Assembly (NCBI RefSeq): GCF_036002945.1
Contig: NZ_CP108529.1
Span: 4,893,001 to 4,957,000, forward strand
Reading direction: 5' to 3'
DNA: 64,000 nt
Origin: Streptomyces sp. NBC_01224
GTDB taxonomy: Bacteria; Actinomycetota; Actinomycetes; Streptomycetales; Streptomycetaceae
Shown here: in pieces, positions 1 to 7,763 of the stretch
How positions within the stretch are numbered: the stretch's first letter is position 1
Layout: each line of letters starts with the position of its first letter
Notes under the pieces: generated by a model
The model's input: only the letters and a program-made list of their open reading frames with translations
What the model was told of the DNA's origin: nothing
Database searches by the model: none
Program-made: the position numbers and the translations under genes

Positions 1-2015
1 GCCACCGCGAGCGAGGCGACCAGAGTCTGGAGGAGTTCGGACTTGCCGGAGCCGGTGGTGCCGGCGACCAGCCCGTGCGGGCCGTCGCGCCGCAGGTCCA
101 GGTAGAACGGGCCGTCCAGGGAGACGCCGACGGCTGCCCGGGTCGAGCGGCCCCCGGCCGTCCAGCGCGCCCGGATGCCGGCGGCCTGCGGCGGGTCGAG
201 GGCGAGGACGTCGAGCAGCCGCGCGGAGCCGGGAAGCACCGCGGCCTCCTCGTCGGCACCGCCCGGGTCCCGCAGCGGGCCCATCGCGCGGGCCAGCGAA
301 CGGCACCAGTCCAGGGACACCGCGTCGGGCCGGATGCCCCCGACGGTGCCCCTCCCGGAGCGTCCCACCCGTACGGTTCCGCCGGGCTCCTCGGCGACGA
401 CGGCGTGGCACTCCTCGGGCAGCAGCCGCTCCTCGGCGTCCAGGCAGACCGCGCGGACGCCGACGGCCGGTCCGTCGCGCAGGATCTGCGCCACGCCGGG
501 CAGCGAACGCAGCCTGCGGGCTCCGTCGAGGATGACGAGCACGTCGGGCCCGGCGGGCCGGCTCCGCCGGTCCTGCCGTCCGGCGCGCTCGACGATCAGC
601 GCGGTGAGTTCGGCGACCCGCCGGGCGCAGGTCTCCGTGCCGTAGCCGATGCTGGCCGGGGTGTCGCCGGACTTCTTGCGCACATGCGGCAGCCAGCGCA
701 GCCAGGACCAGCCGTCCCGGCCCCGTTCGCCGGTCGTCAGCAGATAGATCTGGAGGTCACGGGGGCTGTGCAGGACAGCGGCCTGGGCGACCGCCCAGCG
801 CGACACGGCGCGCGCGGCCGGGCCCTCGCCGGCGATGCCCAGGACGTCGTGCTCCCGCAGCGGAACGGTCACCGGGACGTCGTACGCGGTCCGCGGGTCC
901 TCGCGGCGGTGTTCGTCCTTCGTCGGGTCCTGGAGCACCACGTCGGAGGCCAGATCGGCGGTTCCGATGCGCAGTTCGAGGAAGTCGGCGTCGGAGGTAC
1001 GGCGTTCCCACAGGCGGCGCCGGGGGCCGACGGCGGTCAGGAGGACCTCGGCCGGGTCCGGGAAACCGCGGCGCCGGGCGGTGCGTTCGGCCGCCAGGGC
1101 CTTCGCCGCGTCGCCCTCGATGCGTGCCTTCTTCTCCTCGTAGGCGGCGACACTGCCGGAGTGGGTCTGGCGCCCGGTACGCCGGCTCATCAGATAGTTG
1201 CCGAGGATCGCGACCGGGGAGAGCAGCCCGAACAGCAGCATCGACATACGGTCGAATATCAGCGCCCCGGCCCCCGCCATCACCAGCGGGGCCGCCGCGG
1301 TGATCCACGGGAGCGGCCGGGCGGCGGGCGGGGCGGGCGGGGAGGGCAGGGTGAAGCGGGTGGCGTTCTCGGCCGGCCGCAGCCGCGGCGGCCGGTTGTA
1401 GTCCCAGCCGGTGCCGTCCTCCGACGGCTGCACGGCCGCGTCCGGCTTCTGCGGGAGGGCGAGTTCGAGCAGGCTGTCTCCGACGAGGAGCTGTGCGCCG
1501 GCCGGCCAGGCGGTCGCCTCGGCGAGGTCCTCGCGGTCCAGTTGCAGGGTGCCGTCGCCCGGCGCGGAGGCGTCGGGCGTGATACGGCAGCGTCCTTGGG
1601 GGCCCACCGCCAGGACGGCGAACGGACGGTCCGGTACGGCGCGCAGCACCTGGGCGGTCCCGTCGTGGGCCAGCCCGATCCGGTACTCCCCCATGTCGAG
1701 CCGGTGTACGGTGCCCGCGCCGGTCCCACCGACCGTACGGACCTCCACCAGCCCGGCCGGTTCGGCCGACACGGTGCCCGCGGGGCGGCCCAGGCCCACG
1801 ATGGCCGCGTGGTGCAGCGGCGCGTCCCGCAGCCGCATATCGGCGGGCAGCAGCCGGTCGCCGGCATACAGGCCGAGGCCCTCCGGGGGCCGGTGGACGC
1901 CTCCTGCCCCGGCCAGCGCCTCCGCGACAGCGCGCACAGGCGTGTCGGGATCGGCGTCGAGGTGGACGTCGAACGCGTCACCGCCCTCCTCGACCACGGT
2001 CAACATCAACGACAC
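1..2015 (-). CDS. FHA/FtsK-SpoIIIE-type ATPase (EccC/EssC-like), C-terminal part outside the window
   Basis: The frame stays open from the left edge to a GTG at 2015, which has GGAGGA seven bases upstream; an in-frame ATG lies three codons in (2006). About 671 residues are visible. Residues ~1-85 look like a small N-terminal fold, ~90-185 resemble an FHA-like domain, and ~236-275 form one or two membrane segments. A Walker A motif, GTTGSGKSE, lies near the window edge at ~652-660. FHA plus membrane segments plus FtsK/SpoIIIE ATPase is the order seen in EssC/EccC-type secretion motors, so a role in protein secretion at the membrane is inferred. I see no WXG100 genes nearby. A decayed EccC gene lies 5 kb to the right. 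The divergent neighbour at 2250 is separated by a strong inverted repeat. Confidence 0.85.
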   Translation of the reverse strand, partial: MSLMLTVVEEGGDAFDVHLDADPDTPVRAVAEALAGAGGVHRPPEGLGLYAGDRLLPADMRLRDAPLHHAAIVGLGRPAGTVSAEPAGLVEVRTVGGTGAGTVHRLDMGEYRIGLAHDGTAQVLRAVPDRPFAVLAVGPQGRCRITPDASAPGDGTLQLDREDLAEATAWPAGAQLLVGDSLLELALPQKPDAAVQPSEDGTGWDYNRPPRLRPAENATRFTLPSPPAPPAARPLPWITAAAPLVMAGAGALIFDRMSMLLFGLLSPVAILGNYLMSRRTGRQTHSGSVAAYEEKKARIEGDAAKALAAERTARRRGFPDPAEVLLTAVGPRRRLWERRTSDADFLELRIGTADLASDVVLQDPTKDEHRREDPRTAYDVPVTVPLREHDVLGIAGEGPAARAVSRWAVAQAAVLHSPRDLQIYLLTTGERGRDGWSWLRWLPHVRKKSGDTPASIGYGTETCARRVAELTALIVERAGRQDRRSRPAGPDVLVILDGARRLRSLPGVAQILRDGPAVGVRAVCLDAEERLLPEECHAVVAEEPGGTVRVGRSGRGTVGGIRPDAVSLDWCRSLARAMGPLRDPGGADEEAAVLPGSARLLDVLALDPPQAAGIRARWTAGGRSTRAAVGVSLDGPFYLDLRRDGPHGLVAGTTGSGKSELLQTLVASLAV

Positions 2016-2050
2016 GAGAACGTCCTCCAGCCGGCGTGAATGGGGGGCCT

Positions 2051-2157
2051 CGGCAGCCGCACTCGGCGGCTGCCGTGCCACTGACGGGACCTACGGCGCC
2101 CGTCGGCGGATGGTTCACCCGGCGCACCGGTGAACCATCCGCCGACGGGCGCCGTAG
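2051..2157. repeat. Two hairpins in the divergent intergenic region, one with 29-bp perfect arms
   Basis: The arms at 2091-2119 and 2129-2157 are perfect reverse complements (29 bp) around a 9-base loop. Just left of them a second inverted repeat has 9-bp arms (2051-2059 and 2067-2075). The structure sits between the divergently read FtsK-like gene (start 2015) and the gene at 2250, so it is not an ordinary 3' terminator for either. Possible roles are a transcription barrier for read-through, a cruciform, or a footprint of a lost mobile element; the sequence alone does not decide. Confidence 0.8.
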
Positions 2158-2249
2158 TGGCCATCGGGGGCACGGCGCAGCGACTGTGCAGCCCCCGTTC
2201 TCGACCGTCCCGGCTCCGCCGCCGGGGCGTCCCGACAAGGAGTCAGAAG

Positions 2250-3200
2250 ATGATCTGGTACGTCCTGGCCGTGGTGCTGGGGCTGGCGCTGATCGGCGCG
2301 GTGGCCGCGCTGATCGTCACCGAGCGACGCCGGCCACCCCGCCCGCCGAAGCCCGTCGCGGCCTCGGCGGCCGTCGTGGGCCGGGAGGCGCTGGACGTGG
2401 TCAACGCGGGCCTGCGCCGGCTGACGGGCGAATGCCTGCGTTCCGGCCGGTCGCTGCCCGACCTGTACGCCGTCGTCTACTCCGAGGAGCGGCTCGCACT
2501 GCTGCTGGCCGGGGCCGAGGAGGCCGCCCCCGCGCCCTGGAGAGTCGAGGCGGACGGCGAGCGCTGGACGATCTCGCCCGACGATCTGCACCGCCCCGGC
2601 CCGGAGGGCGAACCGGCCCTGCCGTACGCGCTGACGGTGACGGTGGGCCTGGACGGACCCGACCGCGTGCTGGTCGACCTCTCCCGGGCGGCGGGGCCCG
2701 TGTCGGTGACGGGGCCGGACAAGGAGGTGCGCAGCCTGGTGCGGGCCGTCGTCACCGAGGCGCTCGCCGGCCCGGTGGGGGCGCTCGCCGAGGTCACCCT
2801 GGTGGGATCCCTGGCCGACGGCGGGCTCCTTTCCGGCGACGAGCCGCGGACCTCGCGTCTGCACAGCGCGGCCAGCCTGGAGGATGCGTTCGCCACGGTG
2901 GCGGCGTCGGCGGGCACGGGAGCGCCGGAGCCCGGCTCGCCCGACGTCACCCAGATCTTCCGGCTGATCGAGGGCAGCAGCCGGATCGCCGTCCAGGGCG
3001 AGGCGCCGCACCTGTTCGTCGTGGACGCCTCGCAGCTCCCGCGACGGGAGGGGGCACTGGCCGGTCTGCGGCGCGGGGACGCGCTGCTGGTGGTCGGCGA
3101 GGCACCCACGGGGTGGCGCTGGCGTGCCGGTGCGGGCGGATCGCTAGACACCGGGCCGCTCGGCCTGGAGATCACCCGGCACGCGGGACGTCTGGCATAA
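2250..3200 (+). CDS. Membrane-anchored hypothetical protein
   Basis: The ATG at 2250 follows AAGGAG with suitable spacing and is preferred to earlier in-frame starts, which would run through the intergenic hairpin. The 316-residue product opens with one hydrophobic segment (about residues 4-24, MIWYVLAVVLGLALIGAV onward) followed by Arg/Pro-rich sequence, so an N-terminal anchor with a cytoplasmic body is likely. The rest is a soluble alpha/beta-looking region without a motif I recognise. It is divergent from the FtsK-like ATPase and could be an accessory protein of it, which is inference from position only. Its stop is three bases from the stop of the convergent sigma gene. Confidence 0.8.
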   Translation: MIWYVLAVVLGLALIGAVAALIVTERRRPPRPPKPVAASAAVVGREALDVVNAGLRRLTGECLRSGRSLPDLYAVVYSEERLALLLAGAEEAAPAPWRVEADGERWTISPDDLHRPGPEGEPALPYALTVTVGLDGPDRVLVDLSRAAGPVSVTGPDKEVRSLVRAVVTEALAGPVGALAEVTLVGSLADGGLLSGDEPRTSRLHSAASLEDAFATVAASAGTGAPEPGSPDVTQIFRLIEGSSRIAVQGEAPHLFVVDASQLPRREGALAGLRRGDALLVVGEAPTGWRWRAGAGGSLDTGPLGLEITRHAGRLA

Positions 3201-3203
3201 GTG

Positions 3204-3788
3204 TCATCCGGCCTCGCGGTACACGTCGCCCGCGTACAGCCCGCGGCTGTGCAGCGCCTCGCGCAGGGCGCGGGCGGCGTAGTACGTCCGCGACTTGACC
3301 GTGCCCGGCGGCACGCCGAGGACCTCGGCCGTCTGGTTGACGCTGCGTCCCAGGTAGTGCACGTGCAGCAGGACCTCGCGCTGTGCCGGCCGCAGGTCCC
3401 GCAAGGCGTCGATGAGCACCTGGGAGGTGAGCATGTGGTCCACGCCGTCGGACACCGGCAGGTGGGCGAGTTCGGGGTCACCGGTCTCCGGTGGTCTGGC
3501 CTGGCGGGCCCGGTGGCCGTCGATGACCAGATTGCGCAGCGCGGTGAACAGCCAGGGCCGTACCGAATCCGTGGTCGGGTCGAGTTCCTCGGCGTGCCGC
3601 CAGGCGCGTATCGCGACTTCCTGGACGACGTCCTCGGCGCGGTGCCAGTCGCCCTCCAGCCGCCGTGCGGCGAACTGCAGCAAGGCGCTGCCGTGGAAGT
3701 GGTAGAGCGCTCTGAGGAACTCGTCGGGGTGGGGTTCCGCGGCGCGGGGGCCAGGTATGAGGCCTTCGGTCGAAGCGCTGGCCGACAA
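3204..3788 (-). CDS. ECF-type RNA polymerase sigma factor
   Basis: The 194-residue product has both ECF core regions. Sigma region 2 runs through GDWHRAEDVVQEVAIRAWRH and region 4 through the VNQTAEVLGVPPGTVKSRTY helix-turn-helix. A TTG at 3788 is chosen because AGGAAGG stands about four bases upstream; a longer form from a TTG at 3845 has no ribosome site. No anti-sigma gene with a zinc-binding HxxxCxxC motif lies next to it. Its partner is therefore unknown; the anchored protein at 2250 is convergent rather than co-transcribed. It is likely to direct a small regulon, perhaps cell-envelope related given the neighbouring surface proteins (inference). Confidence 0.88.
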   Translation of the reverse strand: MSASASTEGLIPGPRAAEPHPDEFLRALYHFHGSALLQFAARRLEGDWHRAEDVVQEVAIRAWRHAEELDPTTDSVRPWLFTALRNLVIDGHRARQARPPETGDPELAHLPVSDGVDHMLTSQVLIDALRDLRPAQREVLLHVHYLGRSVNQTAEVLGVPPGTVKSRTYYAARALREALHSRGLYAGDVYREAG

Positions 3789-3930
3789 GGGCCCTTCCTC
3801 TCCGGTCGTCTGTGGGGAAGGCGGGTTCCGCCGGCTGCGGGACAACCGGCAGGCGCCGCCGCGAGCCGCCGTGCGCCCGTGCGGCGCCCGTCAGCCTGCG
3901 GCGGCGGTGAACTCGCCCCGTCAGCGCCGG

Positions 3931-4701
3931 TCAGCCCGGTTCGCGAGAGGAAAGCGAGCCCACCTCACGGGACGTCAACTCCCGGTTGTAGACATGTATG
4001 TCGGCGATGTCGCCGTTCCAGTAGTCGGCCGCCTTCCCATCGAACTTGCCGCGTCCGATCACCACAGTGCCGGTGGGTTTCACGCTGCTGGAGGCCACCC
4101 TGGTTCCCGCGAGCCGGCCGTCCACGTAGACCTGCATCCGGTGGTCCTTCTGACTGTACGTGCCGGTCAGGTGGTACCAGCGGCCGGGCTGCGGCTTCTC
4201 GGGCGTCTTCGCGACCGTACGGGCACCGCCGAAACTGAAGGCGAAGTTCCCGTCCGGGCCGGAGTACTGGAGGAAGAATGTGCTGATCCGGTCGCCGTCC
4301 TGGGACAGGGCGGTGTGGATGCCGGTCATGCCCTGGGGGGTGAGGCGCACCCGCGCGGCGACCGAGTAGTCCTTGCCCACGGTGTCGAGCCGGGTGTTGG
4401 AGTCCGCGTATCCGCTGGTGCCGTCCAGTTGCACGGCGCCGCCCTCGGGGCCGTCGGTCCACTGCGTGCCGCCCCTGACCACGGCGTCGTGCTCGCCGGC
4501 CTTCGCGGTGCCGGACTGGTGCAGGGGCCACCAGCCGAGGCCCTGCAGCGACTCGGCGTCGTCGGTCGGGCTCGACGCGGCCGGTTTCGCCCCGGCCTGT
4601 TCCTTCCCGGAGTCCTGGCCGCGCACCAGTTGGACGACGACGAAGGCCAGCGCGACGGTCAATACGGTGATCGTGGTGATGAGCGGCCATCTGCGCGTCA
4701 T
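3931..4701 (-). CDS. Membrane-anchored LamG (concanavalin-like) domain protein, surface-anchor paralogue 1
   Basis: The ATG at 4701 is preferred because GAGG stands six bases upstream. The 256-residue product starts MTRRWPLITTITVLTVALAF, a positively charged tip plus one membrane segment (~7-28), then a short Gln/Lys/Ala/Pro linker. From ~50 on it is a LamG/laminin-G-like jelly roll, with the typical features of a variable LHQSG-type start, DYSVAARV, RWYHLTGTY, VYVDGRLAG and a C-terminal NGDIADIHVYNREL strand. Such domains bind glycans or proteins outside the cell. The first ~45 residues and the DNA upstream are nearly identical to those of the genes at 5604 and 7764, whose heads are unrelated. 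It probably sits outside the membrane; its ligand is unknown. Confidence 0.85.
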   Translation of the reverse strand: MTRRWPLITTITVLTVALAFVVVQLVRGQDSGKEQAGAKPAASSPTDDAESLQGLGWWPLHQSGTAKAGEHDAVVRGGTQWTDGPEGGAVQLDGTSGYADSNTRLDTVGKDYSVAARVRLTPQGMTGIHTALSQDGDRISTFFLQYSGPDGNFAFSFGGARTVAKTPEKPQPGRWYHLTGTYSQKDHRMQVYVDGRLAGTRVASSSVKPTGTVVIGRGKFDGKAADYWNGDIADIHVYNRELTSREVGSLSSREPG

Positions 4702-5041
4702 GAATGTCCTCAGGAGGTGCGGCATATATATGTCACTGGTGATCACGCGTCCGATCCGGAAGTGGTTCGGTGTGCCGTTAAGTTGTGACGGGCCTGTGAG
4801 GACGCGGAGCTGTCCGCCCCTGGATGTGCGCCGGTGCGCCGGGAGATGCGGCGATGCCTTGTTCGGGGCAGTGGAACATGGGGAGTTGTGGCGTTCCGGC
4901 GGCGCGGGCGCATCGTCCGTCAACCGTTCCCGAGTGTTCACGACGCGGTCGCCGGGGTCCGCCGGCTTTCCCCGGCCGTTCACCTGTGTGCGGTGGGGTG
5001 CGGGGTGTGTCCCGTGGAATCCGCTCCAACTCCGCTACGGC
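4558..5041 (-). repeat. Anchor cassette copy 1 (shared N-terminus plus upstream DNA)
   Basis: This is one of three near-identical direct copies (others 5985-6531 and 8306-8838). Each carries the linker and membrane-anchor codons of a surface gene plus ~340 bp of upstream DNA holding the ribosome site and presumably the promoter. Copy 1 stops abruptly at 5041, where sequence identical to the region next to the WhiJ-like gene begins. The non-coding part (4702-5195, about 490 bases together with the next segment) has no gene I can support. Confidence 0.85.
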
Positions 5042-5987
5042 TGCGATCCCTTTTCGACTCGACCGGTCTCAACCGGTCACTACCCGGCCCCGCCGGATTC
5101 AACTGAGGTTCAGGGGAGTTCGCGCAGGTCGACGGGTTTGTGACCCCCCTCGTCAGTCAAGGGAGACGCTAGCCAACCGGGGGCGGACTGGTCCCGTGGA
5201 TGCGCCGAGAAGTGAACTGAAACGTGAATGGATTCCGGCTTCCGGATTTCAACTCCGCAAGGCGGGCGCGCAATTCGAAGCCGTGCGCGTGGACGGTGAC
5301 GAAGGGCGGCGGCTCGCCTTCTTGATGGAGGCGATTACGGGCGGCGAGCCGGGGCCCGTCGTCACCGAGGCGAACGGGCGGCGGGCGGTGTACTTCTTCG
5401 TCCCGGCCGGAAGTACCGTACGCAAGTCCTGGCCGGCCGGAGCGATTCCGTTCAACGCGGCGGTGGGCCGGATCAGTTATGTGCCGATCCCCGCCCTGGC
5501 CGGCCGTACATGGCCGTTGGCGTGGTATTTCCCGCCGACCGCGCCGGACCGGTTCGTCCACACGCTGTTGCTGCTGAACGCGGTGTCTGCCCTGCTGCGC
5601 TGATCAGTCGGCCTTGGTGTACGTGAGCTTCTCGCCGGTGTCCGTGTTCTCGCGGCGCAGAGAGCCGTCCGGGAGCAGGGTGAGCGTGGTGGGTTTGCCC
5701 GCGGTGCAGGACGTCATGGGTTCGCCGACGACGACCGTGGAGGGGCCGACCTCCACCGGGCCGGTCGGGGACGGTTCCGCGGTCAGGTCCGCCTGGAAGA
5801 CGCAGTGGTAGGAGCCGCCACCGTCGAGCGGGCCGTCCGCGGTGAGGGTGAGGACCCTCCGGCCGACCGTGCCCTGCTGGATGACGAGTTCCCGGGTGGA
5901 GTGGCCCGCGGCGTTGTCGATGGAGCCCGACCAGGTGCCGAGGTAGCCGGCCGGGATGGGGCCGTCGCTGTTCCTCTTGTCGTCGGT
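5042..5987. repeat. Segmental duplication, copy A (matches 44857-45801)
   Basis: About 946 bases match 44857-45801 in the same orientation with scattered substitutions. The segment contains the promoter region divergent from the WhiJ-like gene (without that gene), the complete 135-residue gene, and the 3' end of the Ser/Thr kinase gene that encodes its sensor domain. The left edge coincides with the base just before the WhiJ-like ATG. The right edge falls in TCGTCGG, which is also present in the anchor cassette and is therefore a likely microhomology junction. Confidence 0.9.
5196..5603 (+). CDS. Small protein resembling primase/polymerase-like partners of WhiJ loci, orphan copy
   Basis: The 135-residue product is read from a GTG at 5196; an in-frame open frame continues upstream, but the paralogue at 45011 has the same GTG context. 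By my count it differs from that paralogue at 15 of 135 positions, so it appears still to be under protein-level constraint. The pattern RKAGAQFEAVRVDGDEG, then GEPGPVVTEANGRRAVYF and VPAGS, resembles short proteins often annotated as bifunctional primase/polymerase-like near WhiJ/DUF397 loci. That match is from memory and is tentative. It has lost the WhiJ-like and DUF397 neighbours that accompany the other copy. It is convergent with the gene ending at 5604. Confidence 0.6.
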   Translation: MDAPRSELKREWIPASGFQLRKAGAQFEAVRVDGDEGRRLAFLMEAITGGEPGPVVTEANGRRAVYFFVPAGSTVRKSWPAGAIPFNAAVGRISYVPIPALAGRTWPLAWYFPPTAPDRFVHTLLLLNAVSALLR

Positions 5988-6137
5988 CGGGCTCGACGCG
6001 GCCGGTTTCGCTCCGGCCGGTTTCGCCCCGGCCTGTTCCTTCCCGGAGTCCTGGCCGCGCACCAGTTGGACGACGACGAAGGCCAGCGCGACGGTCAATA
6101 CGGTGATCGTGGTGATGAGCAGCCATCTGCGCGTCAT
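5604..6137 (-). CDS. Membrane-anchored free copy of the kinase sensor domain, surface-anchor paralogue 2
   Basis: The ATG at 6137 has GAGG six bases upstream, as in paralogue 1. Of 177 residues, the first ~50 are the shared anchor (MTRRWLLITTITVLTVALAF, then a linker with a small internal duplication, AGAKPAGAKPA). The last ~120 residues are almost identical to the extracellular C-terminus of the Ser/Thr kinase at 45419, differing at about 8 positions by my count (start GPIPAGYLGTWSGSID, end GEKLTYTKAD, with two cysteines conserved). The gene is therefore a chimera: cassette anchor plus kinase ectodomain, without the kinase. It may compete for the kinase ligand or bind it for another purpose (inference). 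Confidence 0.82.
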   Translation of the reverse strand: MTRRWLLITTITVLTVALAFVVVQLVRGQDSGKEQAGAKPAGAKPAASSPTDDKRNSDGPIPAGYLGTWSGSIDNAAGHSTRELVIQQGTVGRRVLTLTADGPLDGGGSYHCVFQADLTAEPSPTGPVEVGPSTVVVGEPMTSCTAGKPTTLTLLPDGSLRRENTDTGEKLTYTKAD

Positions 6138-6531
6138 GAATGTCCTCAGGAGGTGCGGCATAAATGTGTCACTGGTGATCACGCGTCCGATCCGGAAGTG
6201 GTTCGGTGTGCCGTTAAGTTGTGACAGGCCTGTGAGGACGCGGAGCTGTCCGCCCCTGGATGTGCGCCGGTGCGCCGGGAGATGCGGCGATGCCTTGTCC
6301 GGGGCAGTGGAACATGGGGAGTTGCGACGTTCCGGCGGCGCGGGCGCATCGTCCGCCAACCGTTCCCGAGTGTTCACGACGCGGTCGCCGGCGTCCGCCG
6401 TCCTTCCCCGGCCGTTCACCTGTGTGCGGTGGGGTGCGGGGTGTGTCCCGTGGAAACCGCTCAAACTCCGTTACGGCTGCCGGTGAACGGTACGGCGGGC
6501 ACGCCGAGGGACTTCTGGACGGGCAGACCGG
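5985..6531 (-). repeat. Anchor cassette copy 2
   Basis: This copy carries anchor codons plus upstream DNA and continues ~50 bases beyond the end of copy 1, up to about 6531, matching copy 3 at 8306-8838. From 6532 to ~6700 the sequence is unrelated to copy 3. It contains two imperfect copies of CCGAGTTCTT (near 6568 and 6638) and no gene I can support. Confidence 0.85.
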
Positions 6532-6701
6532 GGGCTGTTTGTAAGCACTTGTTTTGGGACCAGGGTTCCGAGTTCTTTTGGCCCCGGTCCTGGCAGGTCG
6601 GGGGCGCTCAAGGGGGTGGTTCGCGCCCACATTTCCGAGTTCTTCTGGCTCCACCACGATCGGGTGGTTGTAATGGCCTTTGGCGGGCGGCAGGGCGATA
6701 G

Positions 6702-6869
6702 CGCAGGGGCTCGGGTCCTGCTGAGCGGTGTGCCCCCGACAGGCGCGGCGGCTCTGCGGGCCTCGACCCGTATTCGATCCGGGACCGATGGTTTCTCCGA
6801 GCCTCGGTGGACGACGAGGACGGGCATTGGCTCGACCAGTCGGAGAACGGCCGGGCCCAGCATGGCTGA
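6702..6869 (+). pseudogene. C-terminal tail of a lost plus-strand gene
   Basis: A 55-codon frame with coding-like composition ends in TGA at 6867-6869 directly in front of a strong terminator hairpin. It includes SIRDRWFLRASVDDEDGHWL near its end. No start codon with ribosome site precedes it; an in-frame TAG stands at 6699. I do not recognise the family. The gene-tail-plus-terminator arrangement suggests a gene whose front was removed when the surrounding DNA was rearranged. Confidence 0.4.
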
Positions 6870-6899
6870 GGCCGGCGCCGCCCTCGGGGCGCCGGCCTC
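6868..6899 (+). terminator. Strong hairpin terminator
   Basis: Twelve-base perfect arms (6868-6879 and 6888-6899) flank an 8-base loop. It overlaps the stop codon of the plus-strand gene tail and marks about where EccC-like sequence ends on the other strand. Confidence 0.7.
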
Positions 6900-7685
6900 G
6901 GTATGCCTGACGTCCGGCCGTTCCGCGGCCTGCTCCAGTCGCGTCCGCAGGTAGCCGGCGATGCCTTCGAAGTCCTCCGCGGCCAGCGGCACCACTTTGG
7001 CCTCACCGGTGGCATCCGGCTCGTGGGTGTGCGGCAGCCACTTGGCCCACTCCCAGTCCTCGCCGCCGGTGACGATGGCCATGCCCACGTCGTCGGGCGC
7101 GTGCCGCACCGCCGGCTGGCACAGAAGGGCTCTTACCACCCCGCGGGCCGCATCCGACGACCCCAGCACGCTGACGACACCGGCGCGCCCCGGATCAACC
7201 ACCGCCGGCTGGCTGCTGACCGTGGACATCGACTCGATCAGCCGGTCGGCGGCGGCCTTGGCCCGGGTGTCGTACTCCACCGTCGGATCGTTCCGGGTGG
7301 CCGGCCGGATGGGCGTCGACAGCGGCGCCGTCCCGACGCCGACACATATCCGCAGGAAGTCGGGGTCGGTGGCGCGGCGCTCCCACACCCGTCGGCGCGC
7401 GGCGGCGATCGCTCACAGCCGGTAGGGGGACGGGAAGGACCACGCCGCGACCAGCCGCTGGTTCTCGGCGACCTGCCGGGCGACGCCCCGCACCTCGACC
7501 AGATGCTCCAGGTAGAGGTCCGGGGCTCGCATCTTCTTCTTGCGTGCCTGGCCACGCATCTGCATCCGGACGGCAACGGTGACGCCGATCGACAGCACCA
7601 CGAAGGCGATGCCCAGCAGAATCAGCAGCCTTCTGCCGCCGGACATCAGATACGCGGCCATGCTGATGCTGGACAGCAGGGGCAT
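6900..7685 (-). pseudogene. Decayed EccC (type VII secretion ATPase) gene
   Basis: From an ATG at 7685 the frame encodes two membrane segments and the EccC-like stretch YLEHLVEVRGVARQVAENQR. It then hits TGA at 7413-7415. Immediately after, in the same frame, the match continues with RRRVWERRATDPDFLRICVG, the hallmark of EccC proteins, up to about residue 255. A Trp codon (TGG to TGA) is the simplest origin of the stop. The normal N-terminal extension is missing, and the sequence ends before the first FtsK ATPase domain, near the 6868-6899 hairpin. No nucleotide-binding motif remains, so it cannot act as a motor. It lies downstream of and in frame with the lectin gene, so read-through fusion is possible but unlikely to matter. 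Confidence 0.75.
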
Positions 7686-7763
7686 GGCGTCACGTTCCTC
7701 GCGTTGGGGAAGAAGAGGCGTGGTGGCGGCTGTGGGGCGCCCGGGACGGGCCTGCTGTCGGCG

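Noticed and set aside
75-3298. Long plus-strand frames opposite the FtsK-like gene and opposite 2250-3200
   Set aside because: They are antisense or frame shadows with Arg/Gly/Pro-rich nonsense composition and no motifs, typical of high-GC DNA.
4702-5043. N-terminal extension of the surface genes by ~90-110 codons
   Set aside because: The frame is open in the three copies but the sequence is not protein-like, and the best ribosome site lies before the MTRRW start.
5042-5987. Insertion sequence or transposon
   Set aside because: No transposase, terminal inverted repeats or target duplication; the content is a plain copy of chromosomal genes.
6900-7685. Functional selenoprotein or read-through EccC because of the in-frame TGA
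   Set aside because: Both ends of the gene are missing, no ATPase motif remains and no selenocysteine insertion element is evident; decay is simpler.
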